Positions 7,522-14,403 of a stretch of 15,002 bases of DNA are shown piece after piece. This DNA is from Microcaldota archaeon (lineage in GTDB: Archaea; Micrarchaeota; Micrarchaeia; Burarchaeales; Burarchaeaceae), in assembly GCA_003660965.1 (NCBI GenBank), contig QMVF01000003.1:1-15002 (forward strand), in the 5' to 3' direction. Below the pieces are notes generated by a model. That model did no database searches and had not been told where the DNA came from. It worked only from the letters and a program-made list of their open reading frames with translations. The translations under genes were made by a program, and so were the position numbers. The first letter of the stretch is position 1, and the number at the start of each line of letters is the position of its first letter.

Positions 7522-8491
7522 GATGACTTTGATTCAAGCAATCAATAATGCCCTGCATCTTGAAATGGAAAAGGATGAGAAGGTAGTGGTAATGGGGGAG
7601 GATGTGGGCCATGAGGGAGGAGTTTTTCGTGCTACCGTGGGCCTTCAGGAGAAGTTTGGAAAGGAAAGGGTTATTGACACACCACTCGCAGAGTCTGGTA
7701 TAATAGGCACTGCAATTGGAATGGCTGTAAGCGGCCTTAAGCCCGTGCCGGAAATTCAGTTCAGCGGCTTTCTTTACTACTGCTTCAATCAGCTGGTATC
7801 GCACGCAGCGCGTATAAGAATGCGCACTCGCGGCAGGTATTCCGTGCCCATGGTGGTGCGCTCACCATACGGGGCGGGAATAAGGGCATTGGAGCATCAT
7901 TCTGAAAGCACTGAGGCCCTATTCGTTCACATGGCTGGCCTGAAGGTTGTTATTCCGTCAGGCCCGTATAATGCAAAGGGCTTATTGCTTTCAGCAATAC
8001 GCGATCCTGATCCGGTTATGTTTTTGGAGCCCATGCGGCTTTACAGATCAGTAAAGGAGGATGTGCCCGAGGAAGACTATGCGATTCCGCTTGGCCAAGC
8101 AAAGGTTGAGAGGGAGGGGAGCGATCTCGCTCTCATTTCGTGGGGCTCGATGATGAAGGAAACTAGGGAGGCTGCGGATGAGGCAAAGGAGAAGGATGTG
8201 AGTGTGGAGGTTATAGACCTTCAGACCCTCTGGCCTTTTGATGAAAAAACAGTTATCAAGTCAATTGAGAAAACCGGAAGGGCGATTGTGGTACACGAAT
8301 CTCCAAGAACATGCTCCATAGGTTCAGAACTCGCAGCTCGTGCAATGGATCATAATTTCTTGAATTTAAAAGCTCCGGTTACGAGAGTTACTGGATTTGA
8401 TATACCCGTGCCTCTTGCAAGATATGAGGATTTCAACATGCCGGATGTATTCAGAATAATGAAGGCGATTGATAAAGTGATGAGCTTCTGA
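7514..8491 (+). CDS. pdhB: Pyruvate (2-oxoacid) dehydrogenase E1 component, beta subunit
   Basis: A 325-residue beta chain forming the other half of the E1 active site. MTLIQAINNALHLEM, VVVMGEDVGHEGGVFRAT and IDTPLAESGIIGTAIGMA are signature segments; the Glu in the last contacts the thiazolium or aminopyrimidine ring of the cofactor. RSPYGAGIRALEHHSES contains the conserved His pair, and the C-terminal transketolase-type domain (VEVIDLQTLWPFDEKTV) is present. Length is normal. The gene overlaps pdhA by eight bases, which suggests coupled translation and equal amounts of the two chains. E2 starts nine bases after its stop. Confidence 0.93.
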   Translation: MAKMTLIQAINNALHLEMEKDEKVVVMGEDVGHEGGVFRATVGLQEKFGKERVIDTPLAESGIIGTAIGMAVSGLKPVPEIQFSGFLYYCFNQLVSHAARIRMRTRGRYSVPMVVRSPYGAGIRALEHHSESTEALFVHMAGLKVVIPSGPYNAKGLLLSAIRDPDPVMFLEPMRLYRSVKEDVPEEDYAIPLGQAKVEREGSDLALISWGSMMKETREAADEAKEKDVSVEVIDLQTLWPFDEKTVIKSIEKTGRAIVVHESPRTCSIGSELAARAMDHNFLNLKAPVTRVTGFDIPVPLARYEDFNMPDVFRIMKAIDKVMSF

Positions 8492-8500
8492 TGTGGGAGT

Positions 8501-9757
8501 ATGGTTTTCGAGTTCAAATTTCCAGATGTTGGAGAGGGAATTCATGAGGGCAAGATTGTAAAATGGCTGGTAAAGGAAGGCGAGCGGGTGAAGGCAGACC
8601 AGCCGGTAGCAGAGGTTGAAACCGACAAGGCAGTTGTTGAAGTTCCCTGTCCAAAGGATGGCTATTTGTTGAAGCAGTACTTCAAAGAGGGCGATGTGAT
8701 TAAGGTAGGGCAGATCATGTTTGCAGTTGGAGAGGAAGAGGAGAAGGCGCGGGAGATAGATCAAAGCGAAGAGGCTCCTAAGAAAAAACCGGTTTCAAAG
8801 CGCGGGAAGGAGGAGAAGAGCGAGAAAAAAGAAGAAAAGATGGAGGAAAACTCGGGTTCGGGAGGCAGGGTGCTTGCAACTCCGGCCACCAGAAAGTTTG
8901 CAAAGGACAGGGGAGTAGATTTGAGCAAGGTTAAGGGAAGCGGGCCTGGTGGAAGGATTACTATTGATGATGTTAAGAAGTACAAGGAGGGCAAGGGAGC
9001 TGAAGAGGAAGTTCATCCTGCTGCTGAAGTGCGTGGAGAGGCACGGGAAGAGCATGTGAAGGATTATGGTAAAGTTGAGAGGGTAAAGGCATCCAGCCTG
9101 AGAAAGGCGGTTGCGAACAGGATGATTAAATCTGCATACACCGCTCCCCAGGTTACGCATATGGAAGAGGTTGATGTTACGAAATTGGTTGAGGTGAGAA
9201 GGAAGGCAAAGGAGGAGGCTGAAAAAAGAGGGGTGAAACTCACCTACCTTCCATTCATAATAAAAGCAGCAATAGGCGCTCTCAAAAAATTCCCGCAGTT
9301 CAATGCGCGCTATGATGCAGGGAATCAGGAAATAGTGTACAGAAAGTACCACAACATAGGAGTTGCGGTTGATACTGAGGACGGGTTGATAGTTCCGGTA
9401 ATTCGCAATGCGGATAGGAAGGATTTGATCGGGCTGGCAAAAGAGATAACCAGGCTTGCTGATGAGGCGCGGAAGAAAAAATTGAAGCTTGAGGATATGC
9501 AGGGAGGTACTTTTACAATCACCAATATAGGAAGTATTGGGGGAACGTATGCAACTCCTTTGCTTAACTATCCAGAGGTTGCAATTCTCGGGGTTATGAA
9601 AATTAAGGAGAGGGCAGTTGCAGTTGATGGAAATGTTGAGAACAGGCAGATATTGAATTTGGTTCTCACTTTTGATCATAGAGTTATAGATGGTGCAAAG
9701 GCAGCGCGGTTTATGAACGAGCTTTCTAAAAGGCTTGAAGACCCTTATCTGCTCTAG
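8501..9757 (+). CDS. pdhC: Dihydrolipoamide acyltransferase, E2 component
   Basis: A 418-residue core subunit that carries the acyl group on a swinging lipoyl arm and transfers it to CoA. Residues 1-80 form a single lipoyl domain with the modified lysine at Lys43 in ETDKAVVEV. A Lys/Glu-rich linker follows (about 85-125), then the E1/E3-binding domain (VLATPATRKFAKDRGVDL to the DDVKKY segment, about 128-165), a second charged linker, and the catalytic domain from about 195. The active-site motif DHRVIDG has His393 and Asp397. The linkers are charged rather than Ala/Pro-rich. GGGAG lies only one base before the ATG, too close to act well, so initiation probably relies on coupling with pdhB. 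The start is set by the conserved MVFEFKFPDVGEG. Confidence 0.94.
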   Translation: MVFEFKFPDVGEGIHEGKIVKWLVKEGERVKADQPVAEVETDKAVVEVPCPKDGYLLKQYFKEGDVIKVGQIMFAVGEEEEKAREIDQSEEAPKKKPVSKRGKEEKSEKKEEKMEENSGSGGRVLATPATRKFAKDRGVDLSKVKGSGPGGRITIDDVKKYKEGKGAEEEVHPAAEVRGEAREEHVKDYGKVERVKASSLRKAVANRMIKSAYTAPQVTHMEEVDVTKLVEVRRKAKEEAEKRGVKLTYLPFIIKAAIGALKKFPQFNARYDAGNQEIVYRKYHNIGVAVDTEDGLIVPVIRNADRKDLIGLAKEITRLADEARKKKLKLEDMQGGTFTITNIGSIGGTYATPLLNYPEVAILGVMKIKERAVAVDGNVENRQILNLVLTFDHRVIDGAKAARFMNELSKRLEDPYLL

Positions 9758-9767
9758 GCTGATAACA

Positions 9768-11213
9768 ATGGTAATGGGAGATCTGGCAAGTGGATGCGAT
9801 GTTCTAGTTATAGGTGGAGGGCCTGGCGGCTATGTTGCTGCAATTCGAGCTGCCCAGCTGGGAAAGGATGTTATGATTGTGGATGAGAAGGGTGAAAGGG
9901 GGCTGGGGGGCCTTTGCCTTAATGACGGTTGCATACCCTCTAAAGCACTTATTTATGCATCTGAAATTGCAGGTGTGCTTGGTAAGGAGTCTGAAAAGTT
10001 TGGAATAAGCGTGGAAGGGTTGAAGGTTGATATGGGCAAGATGCAGGAGTGGAAGCAGGGAGTTGTTGATAAGCTGAATAATGGAGTGAAGATGCTTTGC
10101 AAGAGACATGGAATTGCAGTGGTGAAGGGAGAGGCATTTTTCAAAAGTTCTGGAAAGGTTGGGGTGAGAACTGAAAAGGGAATAGTAAGTGTTGAATTTG
10201 GCCATGCAATCATAGCAACTGGTTCAAATCATAGGCCTCTTGAAAAGCTGCCCTTTGATGGAAAGCAAGTGGTTAGCTCCACTGAAGCCCTTAAGTTTTC
10301 AGAAGTGCCGAAGGAGCTGCTGGTTGTAGGCGGAGGCTACATAGGGCTTGAACTGGGTACAGTATATGCAAAGCTGGGCAGCAAGGTGAAAATAGTAACG
10401 CATGGGAGCAGGGTTCTGAGAGGGGTTGACAGGGATCTGGTTGAGGTGGTTCTCAAAAGGCTTGACGAGATTGGGGTTGAAGTGCTGTTCGATACCGCGG
10501 TTGAGGGGAAGAGTGAAGAAGGCGAGAGGCTGAAGGTGAAGCTAAGGCAGAAGGAAGGCAAAGTGGTTGAGGTGGATGCTGATAAGGTTTTGATCGCAAT
10601 AGGCCATTCTCCGAATACAAAGGAGCTTGGACTCGACAAGACTAACGTGAAGATGGATGAGAAGGGCTATATTAAGGTTGATGAGAGGATGAGAACCGCT
10701 GATCACAAAATTTATGCTGTGGGGGATGCGGTAGGTGCGCCATTGCTTGCGCACAAGGCTAGCAGGCAGGGAGTAGTTGCTGCTGAGGCCATTTGTGGAA
10801 TGAAGACCACCTACCATAATCGTGCAGTGCCTGCGGTTGTTTTCACTGACCCGGAAGTTGCGAGCGTTGGAATTAGCGAGGAAGAAGCAAAGGAGCAAGG
10901 AAAGGACTTCAAGGTTGGAAAGTTTCCGTTCAGAGCTCTTGGCAGAGCATTAACTCGCAATAAGACTGAGGGTTTTGTCAAAATAGTTGCAGAAAAGGAT
11001 AGCGGGCTGGTGCTTGGAATCCACATAGTGGGCTCGGAAGCAGGTGAATTGATAAGCGAAGGAGCGCTTGCAGTTGAGCTGGGCGCAGTGCTTGAAGACC
11101 TTGCAGCCACCATTCACCCGCATCCAACTTTATCCGAGGCATTGAGCGAGGCTGCCGATGCTACGCTTGGAAAGGCAATTCACATATTTCAGCCTAAAAT
11201 AAAACCCAAATAA
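9768..11213 (+). CDS. lpdA: Dihydrolipoyl dehydrogenase, E3 component
   Basis: A 481-residue flavoprotein that reoxidises dihydrolipoamide and reduces NAD+. The FAD-binding VLVIGGGPGGY fold is at residues 13-22, the redox disulfide is Cys50/Cys55 in GGLCLNDGC, the NAD-binding VVGGGYIGLELG segment lies near the middle, and YAVGDAVG closes the FAD site. The C-terminal HPHPTLSE has His452 and Glu457, the proton-relay pair completing the partner subunit's active site. The start is taken at ATG 9768, with an AGGCTGAT sequence just ahead; an upstream TTG at 9735 would overlap E2 and add unconserved residues, and ATG 9774 is a close alternative. It is the last gene of the operon. Its stop abuts the stop of the convergent lplA with no bases between. 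Confidence 0.94.
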   Translation: MVMGDLASGCDVLVIGGGPGGYVAAIRAAQLGKDVMIVDEKGERGLGGLCLNDGCIPSKALIYASEIAGVLGKESEKFGISVEGLKVDMGKMQEWKQGVVDKLNNGVKMLCKRHGIAVVKGEAFFKSSGKVGVRTEKGIVSVEFGHAIIATGSNHRPLEKLPFDGKQVVSSTEALKFSEVPKELLVVGGGYIGLELGTVYAKLGSKVKIVTHGSRVLRGVDRDLVEVVLKRLDEIGVEVLFDTAVEGKSEEGERLKVKLRQKEGKVVEVDADKVLIAIGHSPNTKELGLDKTNVKMDEKGYIKVDERMRTADHKIYAVGDAVGAPLLAHKASRQGVVAAEAICGMKTTYHNRAVPAVVFTDPEVASVGISEEEAKEQGKDFKVGKFPFRALGRALTRNKTEGFVKIVAEKDSGLVLGIHIVGSEAGELISEGALAVELGAVLEDLAATIHPHPTLSEALSEAADATLGKAIHIFQPKIKPK

Positions 11214-11960
11214 CTACCTCATCTCATTCCATTCTGCTGAAGAGTAGCGTAAGTTGGAGAGCTCCTTCGCTCTCGTAAGCTCCTCCGCGCTCCAACCACC
11301 CTTTTCGAATTCCTTTCCGACTGAAAATGTTTTTTTCAGAGCTTCGTAGAGCTCCTCACGACTTGCGGTGCACTGGTCGGAAAGGCTTGTAACACGCTCT
11401 TCAGCGCTTGCGATAACCTTGTCGGAAATTTTTGCATCTGCTACTTTAAGCAAAGAAAACATTCTGCGCACATCTACGGTATAGAGAATGGTGCCGTGCT
11501 GGAGCAGTACGCCACCCCGTCTGGTCTGTGCATTTCCTGAAATCTTCTTCCCATTTACCACGATGTCGTTTATGGGTTTGAATTCCGCCCTCAAGCCCAG
11601 TTCTTTCAAACCATCAATGATCCAGCCGCAAATCAGCTTGTATGATTTTATAATGTCTTTTGGAAATGCGCTTTCTGGTGCTATTACGCTGTAGGTTATT
11701 TCACCCAGCTCATCATGGTAGACTGCGCCTCCGCCCGTTCTTCTGCGCACCCAGTCCACCCCTGAATCAATGCACTGTTCCAAATCAACTTCATCTGCAA
11801 GGCTTTGAAAATAGCCTATGGATATGGCGCTGGGCTTCCAAGTATAGAAGCGGATTGTAGGAGGGCTCGTGCCTTTTGAAACGCCTTCGCTCACCGCCTC
11901 ATCAAGTGCCATATTCATGTATGCTTTGTGCGTCTCAAGCTCAACTAGGCGCCATTTCAT
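11214..11960 (-). CDS. lplA: Lipoate-protein ligase A, large catalytic domain
   Basis: A 248-residue ligase that activates lipoate (or octanoate) with ATP and attaches it to the lipoyl-domain lysine. RRRTGGGAVYHDELG (residues 72-86) is the ATP/lipoate-binding motif, and NDIVVNGKKISGNAQ contains the catalytic Lys139. LQHGTILY is also conserved. The protein lacks the small C-terminal domain of bacterial LplA; this is encoded separately just upstream, as in Thermoplasma acidophilum, where both proteins are needed. Its ATG overlaps the lplB stop as ATGA, so translation is probably coupled. The 3' end abuts that of E3, whose partner E2 is the expected substrate. Confidence 0.92.
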   Translation of the reverse strand: MKWRLVELETHKAYMNMALDEAVSEGVSKGTSPPTIRFYTWKPSAISIGYFQSLADEVDLEQCIDSGVDWVRRRTGGGAVYHDELGEITYSVIAPESAFPKDIIKSYKLICGWIIDGLKELGLRAEFKPINDIVVNGKKISGNAQTRRGGVLLQHGTILYTVDVRRMFSLLKVADAKISDKVIASAEERVTSLSDQCTASREELYEALKKTFSVGKEFEKGGWSAEELTRAKELSNLRYSSAEWNEMR

Positions 11961-12247
11961 TTTGATTCACCAACTGCATCTTTGGCAAGCTTTGCTATTG
12001 TTTCAGCGGAAAAGCCTATCAGCTGAATGGCATTTGAATCAATCAGCTCTGCTATGCGCACTTCAGCTGAATCTATATCAGAAATGCGTAAACCTACCAG
12101 CGAATTTTCAATTTTAGGAAGAGCATCTTCTGGATACATGAAGAAATCGCCTGTCAGCTTGGCGCGCTTTATGCGCGAACCGTCGTGCTCCAGCTCGAGC
12201 TTCACCAGCTTTCCGCCAGCAACTTTCTCGCATGAAGTTACAATCAT
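11957..12247 (-). CDS. lplB: Lipoate-protein ligase accessory subunit (C-terminal domain protein)
   Basis: A 96-residue protein corresponding to the small C-terminal domain of single-chain LplA. The segments GGKLVKLELEHDG, KLTGDFFMYPEDALPKIE and SLVGL match this domain, which is needed for adenylation of lipoate in the bipartite archaeal enzyme. The frame is open to an ATG at 12307, but that longer form would run through a TATA box at 12288-12298, so the ATG at 12247 (starting MIVTSCEKVAGG) is chosen. It lies about 20 bases after the expected transcription start. A GGATGGT sequence just before it may serve as a weak ribosome site. It comes first in the pair, ahead of lplA. Confidence 0.85.
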   Translation of the reverse strand: MIVTSCEKVAGGKLVKLELEHDGSRIKRAKLTGDFFMYPEDALPKIENSLVGLRISDIDSAEVRIAELIDSNAIQLIGFSAETIAKLAKDAVGESK

Positions 12248-12287
12248 GAAACCATCCAGCCTAATGAAATATAGACGCGTGGTTAAG

Positions 12288-12298
12288 CTTTTATATTT
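12288..12298. promoter_or_regulatory. TATA box, possibly serving lplB (minus) and the glutaredoxin operon (plus)
   Basis: CTTTTATATTT on the plus strand is nearly symmetrical and reads AAATATAAAAG on the minus strand. It is the only strong TATA element in the 81-base region between the two divergent genes. About 26 bases away on the plus side is 12318, giving a leader of about ten bases that holds GGGAGG before the GTG at 12329. About 26 bases away on the minus side is 12267, giving a 20-base leader before the lplB ATG. Sharing is an inference; a weaker second element could exist. Confidence 0.5.
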
Positions 12299-12328
12299 GT
12301 ACTCCACCTAAATTTCAGGGAGGATTTT

Positions 12329-12634
12329 GTGGTAGAAGATAAGGAGTTGGATAAAATAAGAGAGAGAAAGATGGAGAAGCTAGCAGAGGAGCTGAAAGAA
12401 GGTGGGAAGAGGATCATTGTGTATTCCACGAGCGCCTGTCCTTACTGCAATATGGCAAAGGAGTACCTGAAGAAGAAGGGAGTGGAGTACGAAGATGTTG
12501 ATGTGGGCGCCGATCCTGTAAAAGCACAGGAGATGATGAGTAAGAGCGGGCAGATGGGTGTGCCTGTTCTTGACATCAAGGGAGAGATAATAGTGGGTTT
12601 TGACAGGGAGAAAATAGATAACGCTCTTTCTTAG
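12329..12634 (+). CDS. Glutaredoxin-like protein with CPYC motif
   Basis: A 101-residue protein with a thioredoxin fold. TSACPYC puts the redox cysteines at 37 and 40, and GVPVLDIKG contains the cis-proline (Pro79) facing them. It resembles NrdH/glutaredoxin-like proteins of archaea that reduce disulfides or transfer reducing power, usually from a thioredoxin reductase rather than glutathione. A charged helix of about 25 residues (DKELDKIRERKMEKLAEEL) precedes the fold and is longer than in minimal glutaredoxins. The start codon is GTG; the GGGAGG at 12318-12323 is five bases ahead. It is the first gene of a three-gene operon ending in the hydrogenase protease, which hints at a redox or cysteine-related role in hydrogenase assembly, but this is only context. 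Confidence 0.85.
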   Translation: MVEDKELDKIRERKMEKLAEELKEGGKRIIVYSTSACPYCNMAKEYLKKKGVEYEDVDVGADPVKAQEMMSKSGQMGVPVLDIKGEIIVGFDREKIDNALS

Positions 12635-12644
12635 AGGTGAATTC

Positions 12645-12890
12645 ATGGGTATGGTCATTTGCGAAAGTTGTGGAATGCCCATGGAAAGTGCCTCAATATA
12701 TGGCGGTGGCAATGTCAATAACAAGTACTGCAAGTACTGCACAACGTCCGATGGAAAGCTGAAGAGCAGGGCTGAAGTGAGAGCAGGAATGATAAAGTAC
12801 ATGATGAAGGCTGAGAAGAGGAATGAGGCTGAAGCGCAAAGGCTGGTTGATGAGCACATGAAGCGAATGCCTGCGTGGAGGAAGAAGTAA
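12645..12890 (+). CDS. Small putative zinc-ribbon protein
   Basis: An 81-residue protein with CESCGMPME near the N-terminus and KYCKYCT about 20 residues later: two Cys pairs expected to bind zinc. The pattern matches the family of small 'putative zinc ribbon' proteins (Zn_ribbon_2 type), which have no assigned function. The rest is a basic helical tail (GMIKYMMKAEKRNEAEAQ and onward). The start is well supported: GAGGTGA at 12634-12640 overlaps the preceding TAG and lies four bases before the ATG. Its place between a glutaredoxin and a hydrogenase protease is suggestive, but similar proteins occur in many contexts. Confidence 0.8.
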   Translation: MGMVICESCGMPMESASIYGGGNVNNKYCKYCTTSDGKLKSRAEVRAGMIKYMMKAEKRNEAEAQRLVDEHMKRMPAWRKK

Positions 12891-13286
12891 GTGGGCTTGA
12901 GCACAAAGCGAATCCTTGTTTTCGGTAATCCGCTTGTAAAAGAAGACAGTTTGCCGCCCAAGCTTTTACCAAAGCTGAGAAAGGAGTTCCCAGAGCTTGA
13001 ATTCGTTGAATTCGATGCTGCTGAAAATTTGGAAAGCGAGGGGGAGGAGCTTGCCATAATTGATTCGGTGAAGGGAATTGAGCGGGTGAGAATCATTGAA
13101 AGCATAGATTCGCTCTATGAATCGAAGAGGTACAGCATGCATGATTTCGATCTTGCAATAACGCTCAAGCTGCTGAAAAAAATGAGCCTGGTGAAGCGGG
13201 TGCGCATTTTTGGAGTTCCTGCAGAGTATGATGAGGGGAGGGCATTTGCGGAGCTTAAGGCGCTTATTAAAGCCAGTTTATTCTGA
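12891..13286 (+). CDS. Hydrogenase maturation protease (HycI/HybD family)
   Basis: A 131-residue peptidase of family M52, which clips the C-terminal tail of a NiFe-hydrogenase large subunit after nickel insertion. FGNPLVKED resembles the family's N-terminal GNxLxxDD motif, with Glu18 or Asp19 as metal ligand. LAIIDSVKG supplies Asp58 and SMHDFDL supplies His84, the other two nickel-sensing ligands. It is a little shorter than the roughly 150-residue relatives. The start is GTG directly after the upstream TAA, with GGAGG nine bases ahead. The gene faces the hydrogenase large subunit, and their ends overlap by 20 bases, so the substrate is almost certainly that neighbour. Confidence 0.85.
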   Translation: MGLSTKRILVFGNPLVKEDSLPPKLLPKLRKEFPELEFVEFDAAENLESEGEELAIIDSVKGIERVRIIESIDSLYESKRYSMHDFDLAITLKLLKKMSLVKRVRIFGVPAEYDEGRAFAELKALIKASLF

Positions 13287-14403
13287 GAAAATGGGTTGCA
13301 CAGCTCATGCACGGGTCATATGCTCTTATCAGCTTCTCTACTTCGAACTGCACAAATTCCTTTCCTTTGGAAAGGTTGTTCTGAACCACGCGCCCCACAT
13401 CCTTTTCCATGAGCACCTGGTTCTGTGCGGTTGGAATTACCAGGTTGGCATCCAATACCTTGCCTTCATTGTCGATTTTGAGCTTATAGTAAAGGGTGCC
13501 ACGCGGTGCTTCGATAACACCCACTCCGCTAGATGCCTTGGGCTTTAACTCCGGCTTTGGCTCCTCCTTTGGATCAAAGCTTTCGATCGCATCTATGGAA
13601 GAATCTATGCAGTTAAGAATTTCAATTGCCTGAGCAAGGTTGTTGTGGAATATGTTGTTTGATGGGAACGTGGCGAGATACTTCGGTATGGTCTTTCGCG
13701 TTCTACTGTGTAAATTTTGTTTGTTAAGGTTTAGGCGGGCCAAGGCACCCACCAGGTAATCCTGGCCTTCGAATTCAAATCCAGTTGCCTGTGAGTAGGG
13801 TATCACGATTCTGTGCAGATGGTCCCAGAAATGCTCCGGCGGTATGCAGGTTTTCTGAGAAGTGTGTATAGCTCCACCTATGAAATTATAACTTTCATTA
13901 GCCAAACCTACGAACTGCGTATCGCGCTTAAGGCTGAATTTGCAGTCTGCAAATACGTCTATGAATTCCACTGAATGCTCTCTTGCTGTTTTCAATGCTT
14001 TCAGAATTTCATTCTTTCTGGACATGTCGGGAAGCTTTGCATAATGGCCAATCATAGGGAAGGGGGCGTGAACAGCCCTTCCCGCAATCCATTTGCTCAG
14101 TTCATTTCCCGCACTCTTCACTGATAGTGCTTTTTTAAGAAGCTCCTTCTTCTCACCTTCGAATTCAAGAACTGAATCGACTCCAAATAGGTCGGGAAGG
14201 CAGAAGAGGTAGAGGTGCATTGCATGATCGCGTATCATCAACCCATCCATAGTAAGGTTACGGAGGAGCTTCGTTTGTGAACTGGGATTTATGTTGAGTG
14301 CGTTTTCCACGCATTCAACGCAGGCAGTCATATGAGCTATGCTGCAGGTACCGCAGATTCTTGAAACCAGCTGGTGTACATTGAGACAGGATTTGCCGCG
14401 CAC
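13267..14403 (-). CDS. NiFe hydrogenase large subunit, main part (gene broken by a frameshift)
   Basis: A 378-residue C-terminal portion of the catalytic subunit that binds the NiFe centre. RICGTCSIAH holds the first Cys pair of nickel/iron ligands, and YDPCMSCATH holds the second. A seven-residue tail, FLRINWL, follows the last His and should be cut off by the maturation protease. EAPRGTLYYKLKID and IPTAQN match group 3 (soluble, NAD(P)- or F420-linked or sulfhydrogenase-like) large subunits. The listed start is a GTG with no ribosome site. The frame is open back to 14442, and upstream of the GTG it encodes NKRFYTQAV, which belongs to the family. The true N-terminus is in the other frame (14337-14543), so these are two pieces of one gene of about 425 residues. 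Two tandem TAA codons end it. Confidence 0.85.
   Translation of the reverse strand: MRGKSCLNVHQLVSRICGTCSIAHMTACVECVENALNINPSSQTKLLRNLTMDGLMIRDHAMHLYLFCLPDLFGVDSVLEFEGEKKELLKKALSVKSAGNELSKWIAGRAVHAPFPMIGHYAKLPDMSRKNEILKALKTAREHSVEFIDVFADCKFSLKRDTQFVGLANESYNFIGGAIHTSQKTCIPPEHFWDHLHRIVIPYSQATGFEFEGQDYLVGALARLNLNKQNLHSRTRKTIPKYLATFPSNNIFHNNLAQAIEILNCIDSSIDAIESFDPKEEPKPELKPKASSGVGVIEAPRGTLYYKLKIDNEGKVLDANLVIPTAQNQVLMEKDVGRVVQNNLSKGKEFVQFEVEKLIRAYDPCMSCATHFLRINWL

Noticed and set aside
8795..9679. A 294-codon minus-strand frame within pdhC
   Set aside because: It is wholly antisense to a gene with complete E2 domains, and its residues show low-complexity Leu/Ser/Cys content typical of shadow frames.
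9735..9767. TTG start for the E3 gene, overlapping E2
   Set aside because: The added residues are the out-of-frame end of E2, and the FAD-binding strand begins normally after the ATG at 9768.
12248..12307. Longer lplB starting at the ATG at 12307
   Set aside because: The extension would be encoded by the TATA box itself and would start upstream of the expected transcription start; its residues do not match the LplB domain.
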